From positions 177,130 through 241,129 of the forward strand of contig NZ_JAFBEK010000003.1 in the NCBI RefSeq assembly GCF_016908715.1: 64,000 bases of DNA. The letters are read 5' to 3'. Shown here piece after piece: positions 1 to 7,550 of this stretch. The position numbers and the translations under genes were made by a program. Every line of letters begins with the position of its first letter. Position 1 is the first letter of the stretch. The notes beneath the pieces were generated by a model. The model saw nothing but the letters and a program-made list of their open reading frames with translations. It had not been told where the DNA came from and ran no database searches. This stretch comes from Leuconostoc rapi. GTDB lineage: Bacteria > Bacillota > Bacilli > Lactobacillales > Lactobacillaceae.

Positions 1-105
1 GGTGGGATACAGTTATTGAGCCTGGGAGTCATTGGCCGCTATATTGCAGCAATCTTTTTAGAATCAAAACATCGACCAATTTATATTACGCGAGAAGAAA
101 AATAA
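1..105 (+). CDS. C-terminal end of a GtrB-like polyprenyl-phosphate glycosyltransferase (partial)
   Basis: Frame 1 is open from the first base to a TAA at 103-105 and encodes the last 34 residues of a protein that begins outside the window. The tail reads as a hydrophobic segment with a GRYI motif, then a basic stretch ending in RPIYI. This resembles the end of the second membrane helix and cytosolic tail of GT2 undecaprenyl-phosphate glucosyltransferases (GtrB/YkcC type), which usually finish with a very similar KHRPIYI signature. The next gene, tagD, starts 20 bases later, so the two probably share a transcript for wall or lipid glycopolymer synthesis. The specificity of the missing catalytic part cannot be read. 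Confidence 0.6.
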   Translation, partial: GGIQLLSLGVIGRYIAAIFLESKHRPIYITREEK

Positions 106-125
106 TTTAAAAAGGATTATCAAAA

Positions 126-557
126 ATGAGAAGAGTTATTACATATGGTACTTTTGATATGTTACATTATGGGCATATCAATTTGTTGAAACGTGCTAAG
201 GAAATGGGTGACTATTTAATTGTTGCGCTATCGACTGATGAGTTTAATTGGCACGCCAAACAGAAAAAAACTTATTTCTCATACGAAAAACGCAAACAAT
301 TATTAGAAGCCATTCGTTATGTTGACTTGGTCATTCCTGAAGAATCATGGAATCAAAAAACATCTGACGTTAAACTGTATCAAGTAGATACTTTTGTTAT
401 GGGGGATGATTGGGCTGGTCAATTCGATTTTATTCAAGAGCAAACGGATGCTAATGTTGTTTATCTGGCACGAACGCCAGAAATTTCAACGACACAGATT
501 AAAAAAGACCTGAATACGAAAGATTTGGCAACAGATCATGAATCTAAAATCAATTAA
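126..557 (+). CDS. tagD: Glycerol-3-phosphate cytidylyltransferase
   Basis: This cytosolic enzyme makes CDP-glycerol from CTP and glycerol-3-phosphate, the activated precursor for poly(glycerol phosphate) teichoic acid. The 143-residue protein has the nucleotidyltransferase signature GTFDMLHYGH near residues 8-17 (HxGH motif), the RYVDLVIPE segment around residue 65 and a late ISTTQIK motif, the counterpart of the family's RTxGISTT loop. Length fits TagD (about 130 residues). An AAGGA Shine-Dalgarno precedes the ATG. It lies between a membrane glycosyltransferase tail and a GT2 enzyme, which supports a role in wall glycopolymer assembly. Confidence 0.93.
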   Translation: MRRVITYGTFDMLHYGHINLLKRAKEMGDYLIVALSTDEFNWHAKQKKTYFSYEKRKQLLEAIRYVDLVIPEESWNQKTSDVKLYQVDTFVMGDDWAGQFDFIQEQTDANVVYLARTPEISTTQIKKDLNTKDLATDHESKIN

Positions 558-579
558 TGTATACTGATAAATCTAAAAC

Positions 580-602
580 AAAGACAGGTAATGTCTTTTT
601 TA
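580..602 (+). terminator. Intrinsic terminator after tagD
   Basis: A 7-bp stem AAAGACA/TGTCTTT (580-586 and 592-598) with a 5-base loop is followed by further T residues. It lies 22 bases after the tagD stop. Confidence 0.7.
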
Positions 603-655
603 TTATGATATATGATTCAGAATTGTAAAAACTGATACCGTAAAAAGGAAACAAT

Positions 656-1567
656 ATGAGTGAAGTAACAGTTTCAGCTGTCATTGTGACATATAATCGC
701 CTACCACTATTGAAAAAGGCGATACAAAAAGTTTTGAATCAACGCACTCAGGCGTTAAAACATCTCATTATTGTTAATGGTGCCAGCAGTGATGGGACAC
801 GAGCGTACTTGGACACACTTTCGGATAGACGTCTAATTGTTGTTCATTTATCCGAAAATGTTGGTGGTGCTGGTGGATTTAATCAGGGTATGCGCCAATT
901 TTATGAAAAAACATCTGATGAGTTCGTTTGGGTCATGGATGACGACTCTATGCCATCAGAAAATGCCTTGGGCAAACTATTAAGCATGTTTGAGGCTAAT
1001 CCGTCTGCCGGCTGGGGCGCCAGTAAAGTGACTTGGGTGGATGGCAACTTTGCAAAAATGAATATTCCGGGTACTATGACAGGTCATCGTGATCGTATTT
1101 ATTCGGGGACAGAAAACTGGGTACAAATCAAAAATGCGACATTTGTGTCGACAATTTTTAAACGTGAATTGATTAAACAGATTGGTTTGCCGCAAAAAGA
1201 ATATTTTATTTGGGGTGACGATATGGAGTTTACACAACGCGCCTCACAACAAATGAGTGGCTATTATGTCCAAGATTCAATTGTTGTTCATGAAAGCCAA
1301 TTTAATGCCAAACCAGGGGACATTGTGGGTGAAAAATTAGATGCACGGTTACCAAGATATTTGTATGAGTATCGTAATCGCATTTTGACATCACGCCGTC
1401 GGCATAAACGATCAAAAATGTTAAAAACTTTGGTACACAGTGCGCTGGATTTGTTAAGAACATTATTATCACCAGGCGTTTCGTATCGTGGCAGAAAATT
1501 ATTAATTATTATCAAGGGGACATACCGTGGCTTAAAATTTAACCCACAAATAGAGTATTTATCTTAA
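656..1567 (+). CDS. GT2 family glycosyltransferase (rhamnosyl/galactofuranosyl-transferase-like)
   Basis: The protein transfers a sugar from a nucleotide-sugar donor to a cell-surface glycan; donor and acceptor cannot be read. Its 303 residues start with the GT-A fold signature VSAVIVTYNR (residues 6-15). They continue with NGASSDGT, a VGGAGGFNQG loop and the metal-binding MDDDSMPS motif near residue 95, followed by the catalytic-base region FIWGDDMEFTQR near residue 185. The GAGGFNQG and WGDD segments resemble the GlfT2/RfbN-like branch of GT2. No membrane helix is evident. A clear AAGGAAA ribosome site precedes the ATG. Its neighbours make a wall-polysaccharide or teichoic-acid role likely. 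Confidence 0.82.
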   Translation: MSEVTVSAVIVTYNRLPLLKKAIQKVLNQRTQALKHLIIVNGASSDGTRAYLDTLSDRRLIVVHLSENVGGAGGFNQGMRQFYEKTSDEFVWVMDDDSMPSENALGKLLSMFEANPSAGWGASKVTWVDGNFAKMNIPGTMTGHRDRIYSGTENWVQIKNATFVSTIFKRELIKQIGLPQKEYFIWGDDMEFTQRASQQMSGYYVQDSIVVHESQFNAKPGDIVGEKLDARLPRYLYEYRNRILTSRRRHKRSKMLKTLVHSALDLLRTLLSPGVSYRGRKLLIIIKGTYRGLKFNPQIEYLS

Positions 1568-1642
1568 AAAATTATGTATCGCAATACAATAGCTACTTGT
1601 CTATTTAAGTATTGTGGTGCTAAACTATAATATATTAGAAGT

Positions 1643-1706
1643 ATGTGATATAGTGTCGGATAATGGCCGACTGTTTCTAGCCAACACCAATGTTGGACTA
1701 TCATAA
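1643..1706 (+). ncRNA. Purine (guanine/hypoxanthine-type) riboswitch aptamer
   Basis: The fold is P1 (GTGATA 1645-1650 with TATCAT 1699-1704), P2 (GTCGG 1655-1659 with CCGAC 1667-1671, loop ATAATGG) and P3 (CCAAC 1681-1685 with GTTGG 1692-1696, loop ACCAAT). The J2/3 strand TGTTTCTAG retains the UUUCUA core. L2 keeps GG (1665-1666) and L3 keeps CC (1687-1688), so the kissing loop pair is possible. The base equivalent to the specificity position of B. subtilis xpt is C (1698), which predicts guanine/hypoxanthine recognition. L3 is six bases instead of the usual seven, so this is a slightly divergent member. It sits upstream of a purine permease. Confidence 0.85.
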
Positions 1707-1712
1707 ATGTTA

Positions 1713-1745
1713 GAGCTGTCTATCGTTTATGGTGGGCGGTTTTTT
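1713..1745 (+). terminator. Riboswitch expression-platform terminator
   Basis: CTGTCTATC (1716-1724) pairs with GGTGGGCGG (1731-1739) over 9 bp, five of them G-U wobbles, followed by a T run at 1740-1745. It lies directly after the purine aptamer and 18 bases before the permease start. Ligand binding should therefore stop transcription. Confidence 0.75.
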
Positions 1746-1763
1746 CGTATATGGGAGAATAGC

Positions 1764-3212
1764 ATGTCTAATTTTTTTAAACTAACTGAAAACAAAACAA
1801 CAATTCGTCGTGAAATTGTGGCGGGAATGACAACTTTTGTGTCAATGGCTTATATTTTCTTTTTAAATCCACAAATTCTGGGTCAAGCGGGTATTCCACA
1901 GCAGGCTGTTTTCTTAGCAGCTATTTTAGTTGCTGTGTTTGGCACGTTGTTTATGGGACTATTTGCTAACGTGCCCTTTGCTCTTGCACCTGGTATTGGT
2001 ATGCAAGCCTATTTTACTTACACAATTGTGTTTGGCTTTGGTTTTACTTGGCAACAAGCACTAGCAATTGTATTTTTGGTCGGTGTAGTCGATATCGTAA
2101 TTACCTTGACACATGGACGTCGTGCTATTGTTAAGGGTATTCCGGAAGAATTAAAAGCTGCCATTGGTGGTGGTATCGGCATGTTTGTGACTTATATTGG
2201 TCTTAAAAATGCGGGGTTTATTAATTTTATTGTTGACCCTGATAATATTAAGACACTGAATAATAAGCCATTTACTGGAAAAGAGACAGACAGTATACAT
2301 GCAATTTTAGCAAATGGTGGTGTCACACCAGAGTTAGCAAAATTTAATGATCCTGCTGTGCTATTAGCTTTAATTGGTTTTATTATTTTGGTTGTTTTAG
2401 TTATTCGGAAAGTACCCGGTGCGTTCTTAATTACTTTAATAGCGGCAACAATTATTGGTATCCCAATGGGCGTGACTAACCCTCATATTCAACCAGGCAC
2501 GTCAATTGGTTCTGCTTTTGGTTCTTTGGGACATGTATTCGGTCAAGCATTTGGTTCAAACGGTATTGGTGCGTTGTTTACTGATTGGCACCATGCCTCG
2601 TTGGCAATTATTACGATTTTTGCTATGGGTTTGACTGGTTTATTTGATGCCATTGGTACTTTGATCGGGATTGGTAATCAAACTGGCATTTTTTCAAAAA
2701 AAGATACACAAGCATTCGAGTCTGATAATGGTATTAACTCAAAAATGGATCGGGCGCTAGTTGTGGATACGTTCACCACTGCATTTGCAGGTATTGCTGG
2801 AACGTCTAACACAACAACATTTATTGAATCTGCCACAGGCGTTGCTGCAGGTGCACGCACAGGCTTAGCTAATATTGTGACAGCGATTGGTTTTGCGTTA
2901 ATGATTGTTTTTGCACCATTTGTTGGTGTGATACCAACAGCTGCCACATCACCATTATTAATCTTAGTTGGTATCATGATGATGGGGGAGTTTAAAAAAG
3001 TATCATGGCAAAATTTGGAGGTAGCCATACCAGCCTTCTTCACTTCTGTTTTCATGGCATTCTCGTATTCAATTTCGTATGGTATCGCCGCTGGTTTCCT
3101 GCTCTTTATTATTGTTAAAGTAGCTTTAGGTAAGTTTAAAGATATTTCACCAGTATTGTTGATTGTATCGCTATTTTTCTTAATCAATTTTATTGTACTG
3201 GCATTTATGTAA
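1764..3212 (+). CDS. pbuG: NCS2/AzgA-family guanine/hypoxanthine permease
   Basis: This membrane proton symporter for purine bases has 482 residues from the ATG at 1764, chosen because GGGAG lies 6 bases upstream and because the longer frame would run through the riboswitch terminator. It has about 12-14 hydrophobic segments and the AzgA-branch signatures ALAPGIGMQAYFT, GLFDAIGTLIGIG and GTSNTTTFIESATGVAAGARTG. A purine riboswitch controls it, so expression should fall when guanine or hypoxanthine is plentiful. PbuO-like or adenine-preferring AzgA proteins are hard to separate by eye, so exact base preference is inferred from the C-type aptamer. Confidence 0.9.
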   Translation: MSNFFKLTENKTTIRREIVAGMTTFVSMAYIFFLNPQILGQAGIPQQAVFLAAILVAVFGTLFMGLFANVPFALAPGIGMQAYFTYTIVFGFGFTWQQALAIVFLVGVVDIVITLTHGRRAIVKGIPEELKAAIGGGIGMFVTYIGLKNAGFINFIVDPDNIKTLNNKPFTGKETDSIHAILANGGVTPELAKFNDPAVLLALIGFIILVVLVIRKVPGAFLITLIAATIIGIPMGVTNPHIQPGTSIGSAFGSLGHVFGQAFGSNGIGALFTDWHHASLAIITIFAMGLTGLFDAIGTLIGIGNQTGIFSKKDTQAFESDNGINSKMDRALVVDTFTTAFAGIAGTSNTTTFIESATGVAAGARTGLANIVTAIGFALMIVFAPFVGVIPTAATSPLLILVGIMMMGEFKKVSWQNLEVAIPAFFTSVFMAFSYSISYGIAAGFLLFIIVKVALGKFKDISPVLLIVSLFFLINFIVLAFM

Positions 3213-3248
3213 TGTCTTTTTAAATTTTTTTGCTAGCATGATAAACAA

Positions 3249-3273
3249 AACCGCCTAACTGGCGGTTTTTTTG
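3249..3273 (+). terminator. Intrinsic terminator after pbuG
   Basis: The stem AACCGCC/GGCGGTT (3249-3255, 3261-3267) has a 5-base loop and a T run. The T run abuts the promoter of the next gene. Confidence 0.9.
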
Positions 3274-3286
3274 ATACAATAAGTAT
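3272..3286 (+). promoter_or_regulatory. Extended -10 promoter giving a probably leaderless mRNA
   Basis: TGATACAAT (3272-3280) is an extended -10 (TGn-TACAAT) with no good -35. The expected transcription start, about 7 bases after the -10, falls on the ATG at 3287, and no Shine-Dalgarno lies between. The same layout (extended -10, six bases, ATG) occurs before yktA at 52064. Confidence 0.6.
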
Positions 3287-3511
3287 ATGAAAACAGGAAC
3301 AGTAAAAATTTGGCAAAAAGAACGTGGCTATGGCTACATTACTCCCGATGAAGGTGGCGAAGACGTCTTTGTACACTTTAATGGTATAGATATGGATGGT
3401 TTCAAGTCGCTCAATCAAGGTGAAAAAGTGACTTATCAACTGGTACAAGGGTACAAGAATTACCAAGCGGCTCAAGTGCAGCCAGTCATGAAAAAAGCGT
3501 CAGAAATATAA
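3287..3511 (+). CDS. Cold-shock-domain protein
   Basis: This 74-residue single-domain RNA/DNA-binding protein has the OB-fold motifs of cold-shock proteins: TVKIWQKERGYGYITPD, where KGYGYI-like residues form RNP-1 (normally KGFGFI), and DVFVHF as RNP-2. The C-terminus (NYQAAQVQP) is more divergent than in major CspA-type proteins, so it may be an accessory Csp. Its stop overlaps the start of the Nudix gene (TAATG), indicating translational coupling. No ribosome-binding site precedes the start and the mRNA may be leaderless. Confidence 0.88.
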   Translation: MKTGTVKIWQKERGYGYITPDEGGEDVFVHFNGIDMDGFKSLNQGEKVTYQLVQGYKNYQAAQVQPVMKKASEI

Positions 3512-4062
3512 TGGCAGAACGCGAGCAAGTGACGAATTCAAAAATTGTCTATGAAGGACCAATATTTAGTGTTGAAAAACAAAATGTTGATCTGTACAAT
3601 GGCCATCAATCACAACGTGATATTGTTCGGCACGTACCAGCTATAGCGGTCTTGCCGTTCATTGATGCTGATCATATGGTGATTGAAAAACAATATCGCG
3701 CTACCATTGGTGATTTTATACTAGAAATACCAGCTGGCAAGCTTGATGAACGTGATTTGGCCGTATCAGAGCACGCTGTTGAACGTGAACTTAATGAAGA
3801 ATTACGTATGACTGCGGGTACGATCGAACGTGTGATGGGATTTTTTGAAACGGTTGGTTTTTCAGATGCTTACATGCATGTTTACGTGGCGCGTGATCTT
3901 AAACCTATTGCGCTTAGCAAGCAATTACCAAGAGACTTAGGAGAATCCTTAGATTTGATTACAATCTCTTTTGATGAAATGAAAATATTATTTGAAGCTG
4001 GAAAGCTCAACGATCAGAAGACAGTACTCGCATTTTTGTATTGGTCTTATTTAAGAGGTTAG
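3511..4062 (+). CDS. ADP-ribose pyrophosphatase-type Nudix hydrolase
   Basis: The enzyme is predicted to cleave ADP-ribose or related nucleoside diphosphate sugars to AMP plus a sugar phosphate. The 183-residue protein follows the NudF/YqkG pattern: KQYRATIGDFILEIPAGKL leads into the Nudix helix with catalytic ERELNEEL near residues 90-97. Relative to the consensus box, about two residues are inserted between the G and the RE, and the terminal G is absent (EELRMTAG), but the metal-binding EE pair is kept. It is translationally coupled to the csp gene upstream and separated by one base from the small membrane protein gene downstream. Confidence 0.88.
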   Translation: MAEREQVTNSKIVYEGPIFSVEKQNVDLYNGHQSQRDIVRHVPAIAVLPFIDADHMVIEKQYRATIGDFILEIPAGKLDERDLAVSEHAVERELNEELRMTAGTIERVMGFFETVGFSDAYMHVYVARDLKPIALSKQLPRDLGESLDLITISFDEMKILFEAGKLNDQKTVLAFLYWSYLRG

Positions 4063-4063
4063 T

Positions 4064-4360
4064 ATGTCAGAGGAATTATCGCGAAGAGCTGCAAAAAAAG
4101 CGCAAAAAAGGCGGGAAAAAGAACGGGCACAGGTCGAGCGAGCATATGCTAAGGCACATCCTGCACAGCTTACTGTTGTTCAACCTGAAACGCGTGAAGA
4201 AATGCGTTTAACAAGAAAAGGTCGCTACGAATTGGGGTCCGATGGTAAATTAACGCCACAAGGGAAATCCAGCCGTTTGACTCATCGATATAACATGGCA
4301 ATTATCATATTACTACTACTGATTGTTATCACGTACGCATATTTCTTTTTGGTGCACTAA
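4064..4360 (+). CDS. Small single-pass membrane protein of unknown function
   Basis: I do not recognise a named family. The 98-residue protein starts with a highly basic, probably helical segment rich in RRAAKKAQKRREKERAQ (residues 5-25). A polar middle is followed by one strongly hydrophobic helix at the C-terminus (about residues 76-96, ending FLVH). This arrangement suggests a tail-anchored protein with a basic cytosolic domain. It begins two bases after the Nudix stop with an AAGAGG ribosome site, so it is the third gene of the csp operon. Small proteins of this kind commonly sit between a Nudix gene and mtnN in lactic acid bacteria. Confidence 0.75.
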   Translation: MSEELSRRAAKKAQKRREKERAQVERAYAKAHPAQLTVVQPETREEMRLTRKGRYELGSDGKLTPQGKSSRLTHRYNMAIIILLLLIVITYAYFFLVH

Positions 4361-4389
4361 TCACTTGAATTATTTAACTATTAAAATTT

Positions 4390-4472
4390 GAAAGGGAATA
4401 AAACTGACAGTATGTGGTAGCCAATAATCGCTATTTTGGCTACCGTGAACGTTAGTTTTTGATATTTGAAAC
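4390..4472 (+). promoter_or_regulatory. Split ribosome-binding region of mtnN: Shine-Dalgarno, stem-loop, start
   Basis: GAAAGGGA (4390-4397) is a strong Shine-Dalgarno but lies 75 bases from the ATG at 4473. Between them is a two-tier hairpin: AAAACTGAC (4400-4408) with GTTAGTTTT (4451-4459), and GGTAGCCA (4416-4423) with TGGCTACC (4437-4444). Excluding the hairpin, the spacing is about 15 bases. No other Shine-Dalgarno is near the ATG. Confidence 0.5.
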
Positions 4473-5147
4473 ATGAAAATTGGAATTATCACGCCGATGG
4501 CGGAAGAAAAAATTGCTTTAATTGCGGCATTAGAGAATATAACGACTAAGCAGCATGGTGGCACAGAAATTACGCACGGACAGTACAATGGGCATGAAGT
4601 GATTCTGACAGAATCCGGGATTGGAAAAGTTGCAGCTGCTTCAGCAACAACAGTGATGATTGATAATTTCCAACCAGATTTAATTGTTAACACTGGCTCA
4701 GCAGGCGCGTTAGATCCACAACTAAAAATTGGCGATGAAGTGATTGGCACGCGAATTGCTTACTCGGATGTTGATGTCACAGTGTTCGGTTATGAATTTG
4801 GTCAGTTACCTAATAAACCATTGTATTTTGAAGCTGATGCACAAGTCGTTAAAGCGTTTGAAAAATTGACTGCTGTCAAAGAAGGCTTAATTGTTTCAGG
4901 TGATCAATTTGTTCAAATGGCTGCTAAGCAACGTATCTTGTCGCATTTTCCTGAAGCACTGGTTGCTGAGATGGAAGCTGCCGCTGTGGCACAAGTGGCT
5001 TATCAATTCAATACACCATTTATTGTATTGCGCGGCGTTTCAGATCTAGCAGATGGTGATTCAGGGATTGTGTTTGATGACTATGTTATAGAGGCTGGAA
5101 AAGCATCAGCCAAATTATTGTTAGCCTATCTTGATAGTCAAAGCTAA
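4473..5147 (+). CDS. mtnN: 5'-methylthioadenosine/S-adenosylhomocysteine nucleosidase
   Basis: The enzyme hydrolyses MTA and SAH to adenine and the thioribose or ribosylhomocysteine, feeding methyl-cycle recycling and, with LuxS, AI-2 formation. The 224-residue cytosolic protein has the family start MKIGIITPMAEE, the ESGIGKVAAA loop, VNTGSAGAL (phosphate site), MEAAAVAQVAY (purine/ribose-binding Glu) and RGVSDLADG with the catalytic Asp near residue 198. Length is typical (about 230). A terminator follows. Its upstream leader is structured and places the Shine-Dalgarno far from the start. Confidence 0.96.
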   Translation: MKIGIITPMAEEKIALIAALENITTKQHGGTEITHGQYNGHEVILTESGIGKVAAASATTVMIDNFQPDLIVNTGSAGALDPQLKIGDEVIGTRIAYSDVDVTVFGYEFGQLPNKPLYFEADAQVVKAFEKLTAVKEGLIVSGDQFVQMAAKQRILSHFPEALVAEMEAAAVAQVAYQFNTPFIVLRGVSDLADGDSGIVFDDYVIEAGKASAKLLLAYLDSQS

Positions 5148-5154
5148 TGTCATT

Positions 5155-5182
5155 AGACCGTGTGAGCGGTCTTTTGTGTTTT
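5155..5182 (+). terminator. Intrinsic terminator after mtnN
   Basis: The stem AGACCG/CGGTCT (5155-5160, 5167-5172) has a 6-base loop and is followed by TTTTGTGTTTT. Confidence 0.75.
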
Positions 5183-5232
5183 AAAAATGCCTATGATACC
5201 ATAATAATACGACTGATTTAAGGAATAAAAAA

Positions 5233-5889
5233 ATGATAACAACTTATAATTTAAAAGCAAGTGGGGATATTCTAGTGATTATTCTCAAACCAAATGCTAA
5301 CACACAAAGTGTCACGACTCAGGGAAAAGTGACTTGCATCCAGAATATTGAAACTGGCGATATTACAGGGTTTAACATCGCAGAGATTGGCGAAAAATTG
5401 GGCTTAACTAAGCAGTCTGGACCCGTTGATTTAAACGATACACAAATCAATATCATTAATGACGAGATTCAAAAAGCAGGGTTTAAAGCAGAGTTGACAT
5501 CATCTGCATCAAAGCTCGTTGTCGGTCGTGTCCAGCGTATGACGCCTCATCCCGATTCAGATCATCTGCATGTTACTACAACTGAAGTTGGTGAAGACAA
5601 AACATTACAAATTGTTTCCGGATCGCCTAACATGCAAGTTGGTATTAAAGTTGCTGTGGCGCAACCTGGCACAATGATGCCGTCAGGGGCATTAATTTGG
5701 TCGGGTGAATTACGTGGTGTTGCTTCAAGTGGCATGATTGTTTCTGGACGTGAGTTACAGTTACCTGGCGCGCCTGAAAAACCTGGTGCGTTAGTGCTAC
5801 CAGAAAATTTTGGTGAGATTGGAGAACCTTTTAATTTTAAGAAGGCACAGTCTCTCTATACTTCTGGATTAGTGGACACGAATTATTAA
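5233..5889 (+). CDS. ytpR: YtpR-family tRNA-binding-domain protein
   Basis: The 218-residue protein has an N-terminal DUF4479-like region (about residues 1-95). This is followed by an EMAP/Tyr-RS type tRNA-binding OB domain beginning KLVVGRVQRMTPHPDSDHL (about residue 97), with IVSGSPNM and ELRGVASSGMIVS. It is related to the B1 domain of PheT, but its cellular role is not established. A normal TAAGGAA ribosome site precedes it. One base separates it from a 49-codon frame that leads into murC, so ytpR, that frame and murC form one transcript. Confidence 0.9.
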   Translation: MITTYNLKASGDILVIILKPNANTQSVTTQGKVTCIQNIETGDITGFNIAEIGEKLGLTKQSGPVDLNDTQINIINDEIQKAGFKAELTSSASKLVVGRVQRMTPHPDSDHLHVTTTEVGEDKTLQIVSGSPNMQVGIKVAVAQPGTMMPSGALIWSGELRGVASSGMIVSGRELQLPGAPEKPGALVLPENFGEIGEPFNFKKAQSLYTSGLVDTNY

Positions 5890-5890
5890 A

Positions 5891-6040
5891 ATGCGTACAC
5901 AAGATAAATTACAAAACGCACCACGCGTTTATCGCACATTTAATGGTGAGTTTGCGCAGTATAGAAGGCTTGTATTTGAATTGCGTAAAGGCGAGCTACA
6001 ATATTTTATTTTTGAACAAGATAGGGGAAGTCATGTCTAA
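5891..6040 (+). CDS. Small 49-residue hypothetical protein between ytpR and murC
   Basis: The frame opens at ATG 5891, two bases after the ytpR stop, and ends at TAA 6038-6040, eight bases inside murC. It encodes a polar, basic peptide starting MRTQDKLQNAPRVYRTFNG and ending EQDRGSHV. The overlap with murC and the filled gap argue that it is translated by coupling. It lacks its own Shine-Dalgarno and I recognise no family, so it could also be a chance frame. Confidence 0.5.
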   Translation: MRTQDKLQNAPRVYRTFNGEFAQYRRLVFELRKGELQYFIFEQDRGSHV

Positions 6041-7367
6041 AACATATTATTTTATTGGTATTAAAGGAACAGGTATGGGCCCTCTAGCACAAATTTTACA
6101 CGATCAAGGACATGTAGTCGTGGGTTCCGATATTGATACTTATACATATACACAGGCACCATTAGAGGCAGCTGGTATTAAAATATTATCGTTCAATAAA
6201 AATAATATCGCCAATTATCGTGAGGCAGTTTTTGTTCGTGGTAATGCTTTTTCCGATGATCATGTTGAAGTTGCGCAAGCCTTGGCATTGGGGGTTCGCA
6301 TGATTTCGTATCCTGAAGCCGTGCAAGAGCAGATTGAACAAACAACCGCGATAGCCGTTGCTGGTGCGCATGGTAAAACCTCAACGACAGGCTTATTAGC
6401 ACATGTATTAAAAAATATTGCACCAACTTCTTATCTTATTGGGGATGGTACAGGTCGAGGCGTCCCTAGTTCACAATTTTTTGTTGTTGAAGCAGATGAG
6501 TATCGCAGGCATTTCAAAGACTATGCACCTGACTATGCTATTTTAACCAACATTGATTTTGATCACCCAGATTATTACCAAGATATTCAAGATGTAACGC
6601 ACGCATTTTCTGATTTTGCTAGTCATGTTAAAAAGGCAATTTTTGCTTGGGGAGATGATGAGCGTTTGAGATCGTTGCGCCCTAAAGCAGATGTTTATTA
6701 TTACGGTACAAACAGCGATAAAGACGATTTCGTGGCGACAAATATTCATAAGTCAACCGAAGGGTCTCATTTTACTGTTGTATTTCGCGGTGAGACATTA
6801 GGTGAATTTTCAGTACCTTTATTCGGACAACATAGTATTTTAAATGCTTTAGCAGTCATTGCCGTTGCGTATATGGAAAAAGTTAATCTCACGTTAATTC
6901 GGCAATACTTAATGACATACCAAGGGGTTAAACGTCGGTTTAGTGAGAAACAAATCGCTGATATTACCGTGATTGATGATTATGCACATCATCCTACAGA
7001 AATAGATGCAACCCTAGATGCTGCTCGTCAAAAATACCCTAATAAGCAAATTATTGCGATTTTTCAGCCGCATACGTATTCACGTGTGATTGCCTACAAG
7101 GATGAATTTGCTAAGAGCTTAGAAGCCGCAGATAAAGTTTATTTAGCCAACATTTTTGGTTCAGCACGAGAAAAGGCAGGCGCAGTAACTTCAGCAGAAA
7201 TTGGTGCAGAAATTAGTAAGTTTGGTGGCATCATTGAAGAAGATAATATGAGTTTACTCATGCCTTATGAAAATGCTGTCATGGTATTTATGGGTGCAGG
7301 TGATATTGAAAAATATGAATTTGCGTATGAAAAGTTATTAGGTCAATTACGTACTGATTTACAATAA
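6033..7367 (+). CDS. murC: UDP-N-acetylmuramate--L-alanine ligase
   Basis: The enzyme adds L-alanine to UDP-MurNAc with ATP, the first peptide step of peptidoglycan precursor synthesis in the cytosol. The start at 6033 is chosen because TAGGGGAAG lies 4 bases upstream and because the protein then begins MSKTYYFIGIKGTGMGP, the MurC Rossmann motif. The 444 residues include the ATP P-loop AGAHGKTSTTG (about residue 110), EADEYRRHF, TNIDFDHPDYY, the DDYAHHPTEI motif and FQPHTYSR. Length matches MurC (about 440). Confidence 0.96.
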   Translation: MSKTYYFIGIKGTGMGPLAQILHDQGHVVVGSDIDTYTYTQAPLEAAGIKILSFNKNNIANYREAVFVRGNAFSDDHVEVAQALALGVRMISYPEAVQEQIEQTTAIAVAGAHGKTSTTGLLAHVLKNIAPTSYLIGDGTGRGVPSSQFFVVEADEYRRHFKDYAPDYAILTNIDFDHPDYYQDIQDVTHAFSDFASHVKKAIFAWGDDERLRSLRPKADVYYYGTNSDKDDFVATNIHKSTEGSHFTVVFRGETLGEFSVPLFGQHSILNALAVIAVAYMEKVNLTLIRQYLMTYQGVKRRFSEKQIADITVIDDYAHHPTEIDATLDAARQKYPNKQIIAIFQPHTYSRVIAYKDEFAKSLEAADKVYLANIFGSAREKAGAVTSAEIGAEISKFGGIIEEDNMSLLMPYENAVMVFMGAGDIEKYEFAYEKLLGQLRTDLQ

Positions 7368-7453
7368 GCTGATTATTGGATTTTGCGGGTTGTTCTTAAG
7401 TAGCCAGAAGTATATTGTGGTTAAGTGTTTTAGTATATGTTTAATAGACATTC

Positions 7454-7462
7454 TGGTATAAT
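7454..7462 (+). promoter_or_regulatory. Extended -10 promoter for the BI-1 family gene
   Basis: TGGTATAAT (7454-7462) is a TGn-TATAAT extended -10. The roughly 85-base leader carries an inverted repeat GTAGTA/TACTAC around 7489-7506 before a normal GAGGAG ribosome site. Confidence 0.6.
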
Positions 7463-7550
7463 ATAACTAACCAGAAATGGCAACTGTTGTAGTAACTTAA
7501 TACTACTTGAAGAAACAACTGGGGAATATATGTAATGTGAGGAGACTCAA

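Noticed and set aside
2678..3187. Long antisense frame opposite pbuG, and similar antisense frames opposite dnaK and infB
   Set aside because: These are mirror frames of codon-biased real genes, without ribosome sites or recognisable motifs.
5943..6032. A longer murC starting at 5943
   Set aside because: The extra 30 residues lack homology and overlap the 49-codon frame; ATG 6033 has a good ribosome site and the normal MurC start.
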